This document shows, piece after piece, positions 11,121-22,342 of a stretch of DNA of 53,554 nucleotides. The notes under the pieces are model-generated. The model saw only the letters and a list, made by a program, of their open reading frames with translations, made no database searches and was not told the DNA's origin. Each line of letters begins with the position of its first letter. Position 1 is the stretch's first letter. Source of the stretch: Basidiobolus ranarum (lineage: Eukaryota; Basidiobolomycota; Basidiobolomycetes; Basidiobolales). The stretch covers positions 1 through 53,554 of the forward strand of contig JASJQH010000014.1 of the NCBI GenBank assembly GCA_040143965.1, read 5' to 3'. A program made the position numbers and the translations under genes.

Positions 11121-12099
11121 ATTTCACCATAACAATAATAACTTGTTTGGAATGAACTGTAAAATTCGAAGATTAATTGCTGGAATCATATTTTCTCAAC
11201 GTATCGTTAAAACTGGTTTGCATTCGTAAATTGATTTCTTTCTGAGCTTGAAAGCGTCTCTAAGGCCATGTTAGGCATCCCCTTCCTTTATTTTAAATTC
11301 ACCCTTTGTTGTCAATAGTTTTTCATTGAAGAGAATGTAGTATGAATGTATGTTCTCTTGGGTAGCGTCCACCTGCACTCGTTCATTCTTTCGAACCCTA
11401 ATTGGCTAAGTTTCCATTCATTTATCAGTTGTCACACGTCACTTCATTGGCTGAATATGGGACAGTGATTTAGAAAAGTCTTGGAATATAGCCTAATCTG
11501 ATGTATAATAAAACTGGTCCAATTATAAGATAAGATTCTCACTAATTGACATGAAACGGTTATCTTCACAACTCTAACCAGTAAGGCAGCGGATATCTAT
11601 TTCACTGTGTTGACTAAACTGCTCCACGGTATCTGATCTGATACTTGGTAGAGATATTATTCCTATTTATCTATGTAATAACAACCCCAGGCCACCCTGG
11701 GACATAGAGAAAGAAGCATAACGAAGTTGCCCACAGTTTGATTCAATGGAAATCGAGCTAACAATGCACCTTCGATTTCAGCAATCTTGGCATGGCTTTA
11801 TATATGTAGAAGGATTTCAATACCGCGACAAAAATCAAGTATTATTTTAGCAATTTAGAGAATTATTCAAGTACAGCCGTATCGCCTCGTATATGTACCA
11901 AATATACATCAATTGTAAAGTAAAAAACGTTCCACTTTCATTTATAACTGGCATGGATTCTTTCTATTTAACGATAAAGAAATTGGGTTGATCTGTTCAA
12001 CACAGGTTAAAACGGAGGGGAACAAATGCGATGGTTTAATGAGTAATGATGAAAGAAAGAGTTATCATAAAGGTAATCAAGGTAACAATTGATGTTTCT
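11121..12099. other. Convergent intergenic region, bZIP and TOM70 3' ends
   Basis: A/T-rich, with no open frame or repeat I can support. It presumably holds the two 3' untranslated regions and terminators. Confidence 0.6.
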
Positions 12100-14118
12100 T
12101 TATAGTCTTTGGGTAGCGAAGAGTTTGTCAGAGTGTTCAGGGTAACGTTTCAAAAATTCAATCTGGCAAAGAGCTGCCTCCTTGAAACTAACCGAGTTAG
12201 AAAGTTCCATTTGAGTTCTACCAACCTCAATGGCCTGATTAAAGTAATCAAGAGCTTCTTGGACTTGTCCCTGTTGAAGTGAGAATTGAGCCAAAGTAGA
12301 GATAGCTACATAGTTATCTGAGTCCACTTCAACAGCTTGCTTGCAGAGATCCATAGCCTCTTGCACATCTTGCTTCCATTGGAAAATGGTGACACCCTTG
12401 TTAATTAAAGGACTTGGATTCTTGGGATCACAAGCGATGGATTTGTCGAATGAGCCAACAGCCTCTTCGAAGCGTTGTTGGTCCATAAAGAGCTCACCAT
12501 AATGGTTGTGGACATCAGTACTGTCGGGGAATCGGCTTAAGGCTTTACGGAAAGTGGCGGTAGAGGCCATGATAGAGCCACTCTTATATTGAGCAACACC
12601 AAGTTGAATCATGGAGAGGGGGAAGTCGCTGTTGAGAGAGATACTCTTATTGTACTCTTCAATAGCCTTATCAACTTCTCCAAGGACTAAATAGACTTGG
12701 CCTCTGTGATAATACACATCAGCATTATCGGGATTAAGATTAGCGGCTTTTTCGTACTCTTCAAGAGCAGAGACGTAATTGCCAGTAGCATCGAGAAGGA
12801 TAGCACCCTTCTTGATATAACTAGGAACGTAAGATTGATCACTTTCGATCGACTTGTTGAAGTCCTCTAAAGCCTCAGTAGAAGCGCCCTTCAAGAACTT
12901 GAAAGATCCACGCATGCTATAAGTATAGGCCATGTGAGAACATCCCTTTTCGATAGCCTGATCAAAGAGACCAATCACATCATTGTATTTGTTCTCTTTA
13001 ATAGCTTCTTGGGCTTGATACAAATAGAAATCGCCATTCTCTTCTTCAGGCTTTTCCAAATCAAGCAACTTCTCTGAAAAATAGAAGGAAAGATGTAAGT
13101 AAGAATGAATGAAGGTGTGTAGAGAGAACCATCTTACCGGAGCTGAAAGAATTGAGGAAAGATTGAACAACAGCAATGGATGGATATTGAGGCTCTCTAG
13201 TGTTTAAAATCTCGGCAGCAGCGGTGTCAGAGAGCTTCTTGAGCATGCGTTCCATAGAAGCGACAGCACTTTGGTTGGAATAACCTTCAAAGACGCAAGC
13301 AGCCATGAAATCTATGAAAATGGAGATGTTAGAATATCAGAGGTTAGGGACTTCGAGTTCAGAAAGTGCCAATTACCATGTAATGAGTCTCTCAAACGGT
13401 CAACCTTCTCGTAAGCCTGAGCTCTTCTGATCAAAGCCTTGACGTAGAGTGGCTCAAGAGTAAGAGATTCAGTACAATCTTGAATAACTTGCTCATACTC
13501 CTTAAGATTGGCATGGCAGGCAGCTCTGTTAGCATAATAAATATGGTCTGGCTTGAAAGCAATAGCTTGAGTATAAAACTTGATAGCAGATTCATAATCT
13601 TTAGAGCCAAAATAGCTGTTTCCTCTGCTCTTAAGAGATTGTGCATATCTAACACGAGTCTATAACATTGAGAATATATTACGTTAATAATCGATATTTT
13701 TAGAAACTTTCTAAAAGCGTATAGCTTCGAACCTCCTGGGGAAGAGCCTCGATTTCTTCTAAGCTCATACTGGCAGGATCGGCGTTGGATTCGGCTATAA
13801 ACATGAACGAATTAGTTAGGAATGTGGAGTCGCCAATTGAAACTAGTTTCACCAACATTTGGATTCAGAGACTTCAGCTGGCTCACTTGTAGCTTCCTCA
13901 GTGACCTTGCTCTCATTCTTGGCCTTCTTTGAACGCTTAGGTTTTTGTTGTTTTTGGCCTGTAGATAGATACCAAGCACCTAAACCAGCAAGAACAATAG
14001 GAGTGGCAACAGCCAGATAAAACTTCCAATCCTTTTCGGAGAGGAATTTTTTCATAGACTCGGATACATCAGTCTTGGGAGTCTTCACGATAGATGAGGG
14101 ATCAGTTGTATTGGACAT
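12100..14118 (-). CDS. TOM70: TOM70 mitochondrial import receptor
   Basis: Five exons (14118-13857, 13794-13733, 13659-13377, 13311-13138, 13073-12100) give 584 residues. After a short leader comes one membrane anchor (LAVATPIVLAGLGAWYL, about residues 34-50). A Lys-rich linker and about 10-11 TPR repeats follow. The first TPRs (about residues 105-200: YFGSKDYESAIKFYTQAI, YYANRAACHANLKEYEQVI) form the Hsp70/Hsp90 clamp. The C-terminal repeats (FKKALSRFPDS-like, EALDYFNQAI) bind preproteins. Tom70 sits in the outer mitochondrial membrane and hands carrier proteins to the Tom40 pore. Length and architecture match fungal Tom70. Introns are 60-72 nt. A 52-codon ORF with its own membrane segment ends 24 nt before the start codon. 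Confidence 0.9.
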
Positions 14119-14142
14119 GATTTAAGAAAGTGAATTACTCTG

Positions 14143-14301
14143 TCAAGCCCGATGAGGTGTAGAGTATACAGTAAGACGAAGCCAAATAACACACAAAATG
14201 AAAAAGATTGCCATACCTTCTAAGAATTCCGGATCCAACCAATCAATGGACGAGCCAGGTATAATCTCCATCGTCCCCATCTTACGAAAGTATGACTTCA
14301 T
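14143..14301 (-). CDS. Possible small single-pass membrane protein, or leader ORF of TOM70
   Basis: An ATG at 14301 opens a 52-codon frame to TGA 14145-14143, 24 nt before the TOM70 ATG on the same strand. The peptide has three Met in its first 11 residues, then SSIDWLDPEF, then a strong hydrophobic stretch (AIFFILCVIWLRLTVY) that looks like a single membrane span. GTATGG and TGACAG inside it could also act as intron borders, giving a shorter leader ORF. The family is not recognised; it does not look like Tom5, Tom6 or Tom7. It may be a small gene of its own, a regulatory upstream ORF, or chance. Confidence 0.4.
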   Translation of the reverse strand: MKSYFRKMGTMEIIPGSSIDWLDPEFLEGMAIFFILCVIWLRLTVYSTPHRA

Positions 14302-14487
14302 CAGCCAGAAAATTTTACTTTAACCCAATATGATTTTAGTGGCACAATTCGATAAAATTCACCACGGAAAATGATCCAACTGTCAACATATATTCCTTAT
14401 ATTGGTCATCATTCTGATATTTCGCATAAAATAAGTAAAATATCACCGTTTTGTGCATAAAAAGAAAGATTTTTATTGCACCAGTGA

Positions 14488-14955
14488 TCAAACGGCATAA
14501 TGAAGGGCAGTGAGGAAGTATCTTATTGCAAGATGGCCAAGAGCATATCCAGGCTCTAGGGGTTTCCTTGATAAAGATTTAGGCAAAGGATCGTTGTATC
14601 TAGCGTCATATTTGCCAATGTAGTATCTACATTGCTTTAAAAGTTTAAGCAGAGCTTTGTCTACTTTGGAGTAATCCCTCAAGGCCTCTTTCAAGTGCTT
14701 CTTCACGAACATCTCTACTGTTCGATCGATTATTTCTACAATGTAAGAGGACTCGCTTATTGCTACTGGTTGGTCGATTTCTCCACCTTTATATCTAGTT
14801 AATCTATGCTTCAGCTCAGGCTCATAGATACGCCATATCTTTTGAAATTCCTTATTCCAGTTTATTGAGGAATGTCTGCGCAGACCACGCACACCAGATG
14901 TCAATCCTAGAAAGTAAACCAATGTTAACAACAGACTACAAAGTGATAGCCTCAT
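14488..14955 (-). CDS. Small secreted protein, unknown function
   Basis: The frame is open from 15054, but I place the start at the ATG at 14955. It begins a textbook signal peptide (MRLSLCSLLLTLVYFLGLTS, cleavage expected near GVRG). The mature part (about 130 residues) is basic, rich in Lys, Arg and Tyr, and mostly helical-looking, with one cysteine (KQCRYYIGKYDARY). No catalytic motif and no family recognised. The single cysteine argues against a disulfide-rich effector. TOM70 and its upstream ORF lie next to it on the same strand. Confidence 0.55.
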   Translation of the reverse strand: MRLSLCSLLLTLVYFLGLTSGVRGLRRHSSINWNKEFQKIWRIYEPELKHRLTRYKGGEIDQPVAISESSYIVEIIDRTVEMFVKKHLKEALRDYSKVDKALLKLLKQCRYYIGKYDARYNDPLPKSLSRKPLEPGYALGHLAIRYFLTALHYAV

Positions 14956-15516
14956 GGTGTCCTCTTCAGTAAACAGTAAGTCCATTGGTGTACTTTTTAT
15001 TGCGAAAGAGTGATTATCCTGCAATGGACACCAGCCACCATTCTGGGGCTGCATTCTGAGGCTGTCATGTGTTTCGCAAGATGAAAATCGGTTTCAAACT
15101 TCAATGAAATTGATCTTCGTCTAAGCCACTTCCATATCGATGTTTATCCACCATATATTCTGATGCTAACCCTAACCCTAAGTAATATAGGTCTAATTCT
15201 GGCTGTGTAGTCCTAGCCACGTTTAGCTGAAATAGATTTAATGGCATCGTTGAAAAACGGGATTTAAAAGACGAGGGCGTCTTTTATGTAGGGTTTGATG
15301 TATTCCTTGTCGTAATACAGCAAGAAAATATCATCTCAAACAAGCATCGGAGGTACAGGTTCAATTATGGTCAAAATTCCTAGACGTTTCTAATTCCCGA
15401 TTTCTACGACATGACTCCAAACTAGGTTTCAATTCATCTTGTAACAAATAGAGTATATAAGAGGGATTGGCTTCCTCAATCCCTAGCCTAAACCTAACAT
15501 TACTAATATTTAAAAT
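14956..15516. other. Intergenic region with a short telomere-like motif
   Basis: No gene apart from the unused upstream part of the preceding frame. CTAACCCTAACCCTAAG at 15166-15182 is about two and a half copies of the telomeric CCCTAA unit. A TATA box for the next gene lies at 15454. Confidence 0.6.
15454..15461 (+). promoter_or_regulatory. TATA box of the small secreted-protein gene
   Basis: TATATAAG lies 63 bp upstream of the ATG at 15517, followed by a short leader. This supports the small ORF as a real transcription unit. Confidence 0.5.
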
Positions 15517-15708
15517 ATGGCTTCTAAGCACCTTCTTCGTCTGATTTATATGACTTGCATTTTCATGATTGCTAGTGCTACCAAACTTGATCGACGAGAT
15601 GACTGCATTCCTGCGGAGATTATCAACAGCTTAAATGGCAAGAAGGAGATTATTTGTGTTGACGAAAACATCGGCACCAATATTTTGACCCAAATGTATA
15701 ACAGCTAG
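15517..15708 (+). CDS. Small secreted protein, 63 residues
   Basis: ATG to TAG, one exon. The N-terminus is a signal peptide (basic MASKHLLR, then LIYMTCIFMIASAT). KLDRRDD follows, with a dibasic site that a Kex2-type protease could cut. The mature peptide has two cysteines (DDCIPAE and IICVDEN) about 17 residues apart, which could form one disulfide. A TATA box lies 63 bp upstream and an AATAAA at 15827-15832 downstream. Neither family nor function is recognised. The size and plan fit a secreted fungal peptide or effector-like protein. Confidence 0.55.
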   Translation: MASKHLLRLIYMTCIFMIASATKLDRRDDCIPAEIINSLNGKKEIICVDENIGTNILTQMYNS

Positions 15709-18035
15709 ATGCCTTTTAATACGCTATTTAACAATCTTTTATGAACCCTTTTTACCTTACCAATAATGTATCTATAACTTGAATCCATTTCATATAATGC
15801 TTTCAAATAATTCATTGAGTGGGATCAATAAATGCTCTTTGCTTAAATGCTCCTTCTTGGTTTAAATACTTTGTATGAACTTTACTCACTTAACCTTGAA
15901 AAGTGTTGCGTGCTTCACAATAACCTATAGTAGTTATCGGTTTGTATTCATTTTCTCAAACTTCAACTCTTGCCGTATATATAGACTCGAACATTACACT
16001 ACCAAGTCGAACTTCTCAACTAAATACAGTATTTGTTACTCTAGGAATATTATCCTTTAATATCGATCACTAAGACTTCTTTCGGTATTTCAGGAGTGGG
16101 AATAATAATACTCTAGTAGTTTTAACGATACTTGCGCCAAGAATATCTTTTTGTATATGCAAGTTAAAGTGTTGGTTTAGCTTGTTTCTTCGCATAACAA
16201 TGAAATATGATATTCGTTCACGATGATAATTTGAGTTTAATTTCCCATTTCCCATTTCCCTTCTCCCTTTCATACATCGATGTCAGTCTTACTCATACAT
16301 TCAATCAGTGCACAGACCTACCATCCCGTCCATACCACATACGCTACATTTTGAGTGATGTTTATATTTTGAGTGATCTTTTGGATAAGATATGTAACAC
16401 GCAGTCTATAGCCTTTGATTTGATATTCGATCCGAATCTCGCTCTTGCTGCTTGGTCAACACTTAATAGCTGAATTTGATTGTAACTAAGCAATATACGA
16501 GTGCGACAAATAGAGACAATGTCTTCCTCAGGTGACAAGGGCAATCCAACATTCAATCTGGTCCACTTGCAGCAAAATATTCCAATCGATAAGATTAGCC
16601 AATCATATTTCGGCCTCTACAAGATATATCTAAACTCTTATGACTAAATGTTTCGTCCATCTCCAACGGAAGTGTCAGATTGAGTAAGTACAAGCTTGAA
16701 ACTGTAAAATACATACCCATCCAATAACTAAATACTCGCTTTATTGTTCACCCAATTGTCCATTAATTACCTATATTGTCGAGCGGCTTGTTGAGCGGCT
16801 AGGTAATGTTCCACAACATGTCATCGATTAGATCCACTTCATTTTTTTTCGAATTCACGATACAGTCTCAGATGGATCCGTTTGTATAGAATCTGTTTGT
16901 ATAAATCAGGGTTTTCAGGAGGATTCTATAATACACTCTGTAATATAACCATCCAAAATAGTGTTAAATATGTTGAGCCGAGAATTAACTTGATACTCGG
17001 AGAAACCGTGAATTGTTCAATATTGCTTGTTATGTTTGTCAAACTTTGTATCCAAGACAGAGACACATTCCCACCAGCCTCAATATCTCGCCATCCAACC
17101 AATTATCTGCTAACATCCAAAACCCCGATGTCGAAAGCTCTGTTGAAAGCTTGCACCCTTTCCCTTGAGATTAAACATGGCGAACCTACCTTATCAAGTT
17201 AATGATGTTTCATCACACAACTTCAGAGTATGTATATATATATGATTAAGGTTTGTTTATAGTTTGCATTTAAGATGTTTATAGTTTGCATTTAAGAATC
17301 TAGAAATATTCAGGTTTCCGTTTAACTAGTACCACATTACTACAACCACACATCCAAATTTAATGCAAGCAATTCCAACCATTCAACTTTTACTAATCCT
17401 TTTGATAAACGGATTCGTAAATTGAATAACAACATCTCAATGCTAGATGTGTAGTGGTGAAGTTCTCACTTATTGAAGAAAAGAAAGTGACAGTCAATTT
17501 CGTGACTACTTTTATTTTACTAAAATTAAGGTTTGCCCTGTTATCGGACTGTCTAATGTGGGACTGTGTGACAATTCCTTAGCGCAAACTTAAGTTAATC
17601 ACTTCTGCAACCCATCTCATACTTTAGAAGCGTGTAGGTAAACACTGTTTCAGTCAGAGTTGTAGTTTTATTGTCACGGCTAATCGAATTTCCTTATCTG
17701 TAGTAACTGATAGGTAGTTGAGATATTCAAATCCAGTTTAGCATGTGGACGTATCCAACATGGATGGTCTCATGAATAAACCACTGGACGTCACCTGGTC
17801 CACCTACCTGCCTCATTATTATATCAAAATATATCTTTAAGCTATGACACGAGAAGCGGTAATCGCGCAAATTGAACTCTTGACGCTTTGTACTAAAATA
17901 GAATAGCTACTGTGTTATGGGTTTTCCTTGGTTCTTTGGTGAATCCCCATTGAATCGAATCTTTACACAAGCCTTTCTTATTGGCACCCATTGGACCTGT
18001 TCGACATTGGAGGGATTGTTTGTGTAACTATCAAG
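15709..18035. other. Gene-poor region of 2.3 kb
   Basis: No gene I can support; the open frames (15875-16060, 16070-16273, 16207-16473, 16882-17202) lack motifs and look like chance. There are two small tandem duplications: a perfect 22-mer repeat at 17254-17275/17276-17297, and ATTTTGAGTGAT twice at 16348-16359 and 16366-16377. AATAAA for the preceding gene is at 15827. Confidence 0.5.
17254..17297 (+). repeat. Perfect tandem duplication of a 22-mer
   Basis: The unit TGTTTATAGTTTGCATTTAA plus GA is present twice head to tail with no mismatch. This is a recent local duplication in non-coding DNA. Confidence 0.8.
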
Positions 18036-18334
18036 ATGCCTTCATACGATAGAGGTAAGTTACGGAACGTAAACTTTTTGGATCTTGCGCGTGATTTATA
18101 TAAAATAGTTTCCCATAATGGGAAGATATGGTTCTAGGTGATGTTTCTGCTCAAGTCTTTGTAGTGGCCATGGACTTAACAAGTAAGTGGAGTGCTCCAG
18201 TAATATCCAAAGTAATGTCTTCATCCTTGCAAAAAAGGCTGATTACCAGGCGATAGTTTGTAGATTTTTTGATTCATGTACCTTCAGATATCACCCGCCG
18301 ACTTTCCCAAACAGCCCGAAATCTCATCGAATAA
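18036..18334 (+). CDS. Spliced microprotein gene, 36 residues
   Basis: Three exons, 18036-18054, 18138-18182 and 18288-18334, join in phase (19+45+47 = 111 nt) and end at TAA. Both introns have good borders (GTAAGT/CTAG and GTAAGT/TTCAG). The peptide starts MPSYDRG, has a middle VSAQVFVVAMDLT, and ends ITRRLSQTARNLIE. It looks like two short amphipathic helices. I do not recognise the family; the size suggests a small subunit of a larger complex. The 7-TM gene begins 137 bp downstream on the same strand. The alternative is chance, but two well-formed introns that both keep the frame make that unlikely. Confidence 0.5.
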
Positions 18335-18383
18335 ACAACTATTAGATTAGGCACAAACCGGTTAGTCAGTTTCCTCGATTTCT

Positions 18384-18390
18384 TATAAAA
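18384..18390 (+). promoter_or_regulatory. TATA box of the 7-TM gene
   Basis: TATAAAA lies 87 bp upstream of the ATG at 18471. Confidence 0.45.
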
Positions 18391-18470
18391 CTCGCAAGCT
18401 GCGTTCAATACAATAAACGGCACTCGTGTAAGTTAAGCCTCCTCAAAGGCACAACAAGCACAACGCGAAT

Positions 18471-19394
18471 ATGAGCGACAAGGGAAACTCCGCCATTAAC
18501 GCCAATCTTGAACTCGTAACTACAGTCTTCTCTCTCCCCTTCATTATCAGTGATGCCTACATTACATTTAAAATGGTACGAAAGGATACTCGTACAATTT
18601 ACAAACTAAATGCACTTCAAGTATCCCTTCTCTTGCTAAATAGCATAACGATGCTTTTGGTACATGCTCTTAGCGGCGGAACCTGTTTCTATGTATTCAC
18701 AAGCTACAATATTCTATCCTTTCTCTCTGTGGGAGTTATATTCTCTATGGCTTTTATCAAAGCCTACCTTTGTATACGCAACGCTCGGCCGCTGCTATAT
18801 TTTTTCGTATTATTACAGACTGTAAGAGGGGCCTCTATCATTCAATTCTTCATCCAGCCAGGAATAGAAGGTAATATTATGGGTGGTTGTCTATGGGATA
18901 ATCCAACTGTGTGGGTTATAACCCTTCTTGGGGCTGAAGCTCTTGGATTCATTGTTTTCACCTTCATTACTGTCTACTTTATGAGCCAGCAGCTGCGTCA
19001 AAAAGGCTCCAGAATCTACATTATATTCATCAATGATGGACTAATCTTCTCTGTGACCATATCCATCTTCTATATCGTGGCCACAGTCCTTCAAAGCCTT
19101 GCTATTGTTCAATCAAGCATTATTCTTTACATGGTCTGGATTGCCTGTTCAAAATTTGCCACTATGCAAACCCATCACTCATTCAAATGGCACCACCGGG
19201 ATTTCCCATCGGAGTTCAATATTGGCTCGACCACAAACTCAACCCCGCTAGAAACTGATGAAACTAAGTTGACTAGCAAAGACTATGTCATCCACTTGGG
19301 ATCCAGTCGAAGCAGTAGGAGTAGCAATGATTCGGTGAAAGCCGACTTCGTGGTTATGGAACTAGACAAAGTAAGACTAGCGCCGTCCAAATAA
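18471..19394 (+). CDS. Seven-transmembrane protein of unknown family
   Basis: A single exon, 307 residues. Seven hydrophobic spans can be counted at roughly 14-34, 49-68, 73-98, 107-125, 146-170, 183-205 and 208-228. A hydrophilic tail of about 75 residues follows, rich in Ser and Thr (SSRSSRSSNDS), probably cytosolic and open to phosphorylation. The spacing of spans and the acidic/serine tail resemble a G-protein-coupled receptor. I see no family motif (no DRY, no retinal lysine context, no Stm1/PQ-loop or Ste2/Ste3 signature). The loop after span 4 contains GGCLWDN. A sensory or transport role is only a guess. No introns, unlike most neighbours. Confidence 0.6.
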   Translation: MSDKGNSAINANLELVTTVFSLPFIISDAYITFKMVRKDTRTIYKLNALQVSLLLLNSITMLLVHALSGGTCFYVFTSYNILSFLSVGVIFSMAFIKAYLCIRNARPLLYFFVLLQTVRGASIIQFFIQPGIEGNIMGGCLWDNPTVWVITLLGAEALGFIVFTFITVYFMSQQLRQKGSRIYIIFINDGLIFSVTISIFYIVATVLQSLAIVQSSIILYMVWIACSKFATMQTHHSFKWHHRDFPSEFNIGSTTNSTPLETDETKLTSKDYVIHLGSSRSSRSSNDSVKADFVVMELDKVRLAPSK

Positions 19395-21047
19395 ACCCTA
19401 CTTCGCTCCTTCTGTATCAGACCAATAACACCCACATCCACCTCCCACCAGATCCCCCAATACAAGCACCTTAACACTAATTTACCCCTCTCTCTCTTTA
19501 TATTGATATTTCTATATATATACATTACAGACATCCTTTTTTTAACGAACCCATCTTCTTGTATCACATACTTGTTCACATGTGTGAAAACAATCCAACC
19601 GTTCCCCATCACATCCATGTTGGTTGATGGTATTTTTACACTCACCACTTTGTATTTATAATCAATCAATAAACTAAGATAACCTATTGGATTGGCTATT
19701 AACGGATACAAACTCACACGTACACATCAGAATTCGCTTTTCCCATATCAAGACTGCTGATGGATGGATAGTGCTGAATGAAACCGAAACCCTCATTGAA
19801 TAGTATGTGTGTGTGTATGTGTGTGATTGTCATATGTAAGGTACAAACCTAACGTTAGGCAAATCCTCCGTCGAGTTGAACATCTATGCTTATCAAGTAG
19901 ATCTTGAAATGATTAACAGCAAACAAGTTGATATGCATGAACGTACCTTATACATCTGTGAGAAATGTTCCAAGCCCTCTTTTTCCTGGATCGGAAAGTA
20001 AGCCTGTAGTATTTAAAGAACCAATTCACTCTCCCCTTCACACCAAGCAAGATAGAGCCTTGTTATACCCCGATACTGTTAAATGTGGTACTTTTCAACG
20101 ATCATACTTGACTTAAAGACCTGTTAATAAACAAGATCTCTGGTTTGTTTCAAATATTTGGGAGCAATCTAAGCTAGAATATGATTCGATAACGCAATAC
20201 TGTAATAGAGTAGCACATAAATCCAGTTCCAATCATTCTGAACTAAACTTTATCGGAATATTGATTAAATGAAAAAAAATTGATGATTAACCAATAGAGT
20301 CAACGTTCAATTATATATTTTCATCTCAAGTTGCATAGATTGAACTTTGAATTTAATGACTAAATACGTAACATGATATTACATTCAGCATGTTGCATTC
20401 TTCAGACCAGATGTCTCATATGAAGCCCCAAATTTTGACGTAGTCATATGAGTTTGCCTAAACATTACCAATGACCTAGTTTGGAACAGTAATTCCAGGT
20501 CCAATGATCGAGTCAGGCCTTTCTTATATTGATAGATTCTTCCATAATGGCTTTGAGCATGAAACAATAAAATGAAACATTTTTTCGCAGCCATTTTTTT
20601 TCCATAAACTATCATTATCCAAATCTCGTAAGCATAGTGTCAAGTGTCAAGAACAGCTTAAGGATAACATCAACGTCAACCCCCCCACTCCCCCTAAAAA
20701 AGAGAAAACCAGAATCAAATATCGATCGGATTTCACAGTTTTATTATACATTATAAATTAAAGCAAAGATACCCAAATATAGCTTGAGCAGCCCGTACCA
20801 AACTGATTTGGATAGACCCAACACGTATACGTTCTCGTACTCTCACTGATAAATCATATATGGCATACAAACCAGGTGCTTTATGAGAGTCAAATGACCT
20901 CACTCGCACTCAAATAGCGTTGACTAAGATTTAGGATTAGCATATGTTCATAGCTGTTAATTTTATATTAGAATGCAAATTTAAGCTCTCTTCAACGAAA
21001 TCTGTCGCTAAAAGTTCCCCTTGTTGATAATTTCAGATCACGATGAC
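19395..21047. other. Intergenic region of 1.65 kb
   Basis: It holds a (TG)n microsatellite at about 19804-19826 and a C-run/A-run segment near 20680-20705. An open frame with ATG near 19937 (to 20116, 59 residues, Pro/Ser/Lys-rich) has some protein-like composition but no other support. Nothing else seen. Confidence 0.45.
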
Positions 21048-21424
21048 ATGGATATTATGAAAAATATCACTTCGAAATCCAAAACTTCGTTTGTCACGAG
21101 AGGTGACGCGTCGACGCGTTCGGTTGTTCCAGATCTGTCCTATCACAGGCTAAAGGTGATGGTTAAAGCGCTACACGAATTTATTGGAATGATTGGTCCC
21201 GCATCAGGTTTCTCCTGTTTGAGGTACAAAGGATGATTGGTATTTTGGAAGACTGCTTTGCTGTTCCAATGATTTGGGTGTTCTGAATGATTTTCAGAAG
21301 AGACTTGGCAGTTGCATTTATCATTAGTACAAGTTTATTATTGAAAAAAACTCTATTCATGAGAGATCGGTCCATTTGTTTGCCTCCTCATAAATGGACT
21401 ACACAGAAAATAACAATCTATTGA
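21048..21424 (+). CDS. Small two-exon gene, 100 residues, possible membrane protein
   Basis: Exon 21048-21223 (from ATG; the frame is open a little further upstream, to a TTTCAG at 21031-21036 that may be the acceptor of another exon). Exon 2 is 21298-21424, ending at TGA. Joining removes a 74-nt intron (GTACAA...TTTCAG) and keeps the frame. The peptide has a Lys/Ser/Thr-rich start, then LKVMVKALHEFIGMIGPASG, then a hydrophobic stretch DLAVAFIISTSLLLKK that could be one membrane span, and a basic end. No family recognised. HAP2 ends convergently 167 bp away. Confidence 0.4.
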
Positions 21425-21591
21425 AGTATTAACAGGTTGGAAGGGGAGAATGAGTAAATACTAAAAAAGGTTTGCAATTATTAGACAACAAAGTATAGAA
21501 ACAAAAGACGGTTGAAAAAATTAGTAACGAAAGAGGAATATAAGTGAACAAATGGGTTGAACTCGACGAATGGTTGTATACGCGAAAATGT

Positions 21592-22342
<751 letters not shown>

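Noticed and set aside
16882-17202. 106-codon frame in the gene-poor region
   Set aside because: No start context, motif or partner exon; composition looks random.
19937-20116. 59-codon frame downstream of the 7-TM gene
   Set aside because: Somewhat protein-like but without promoter, motif or splice support.
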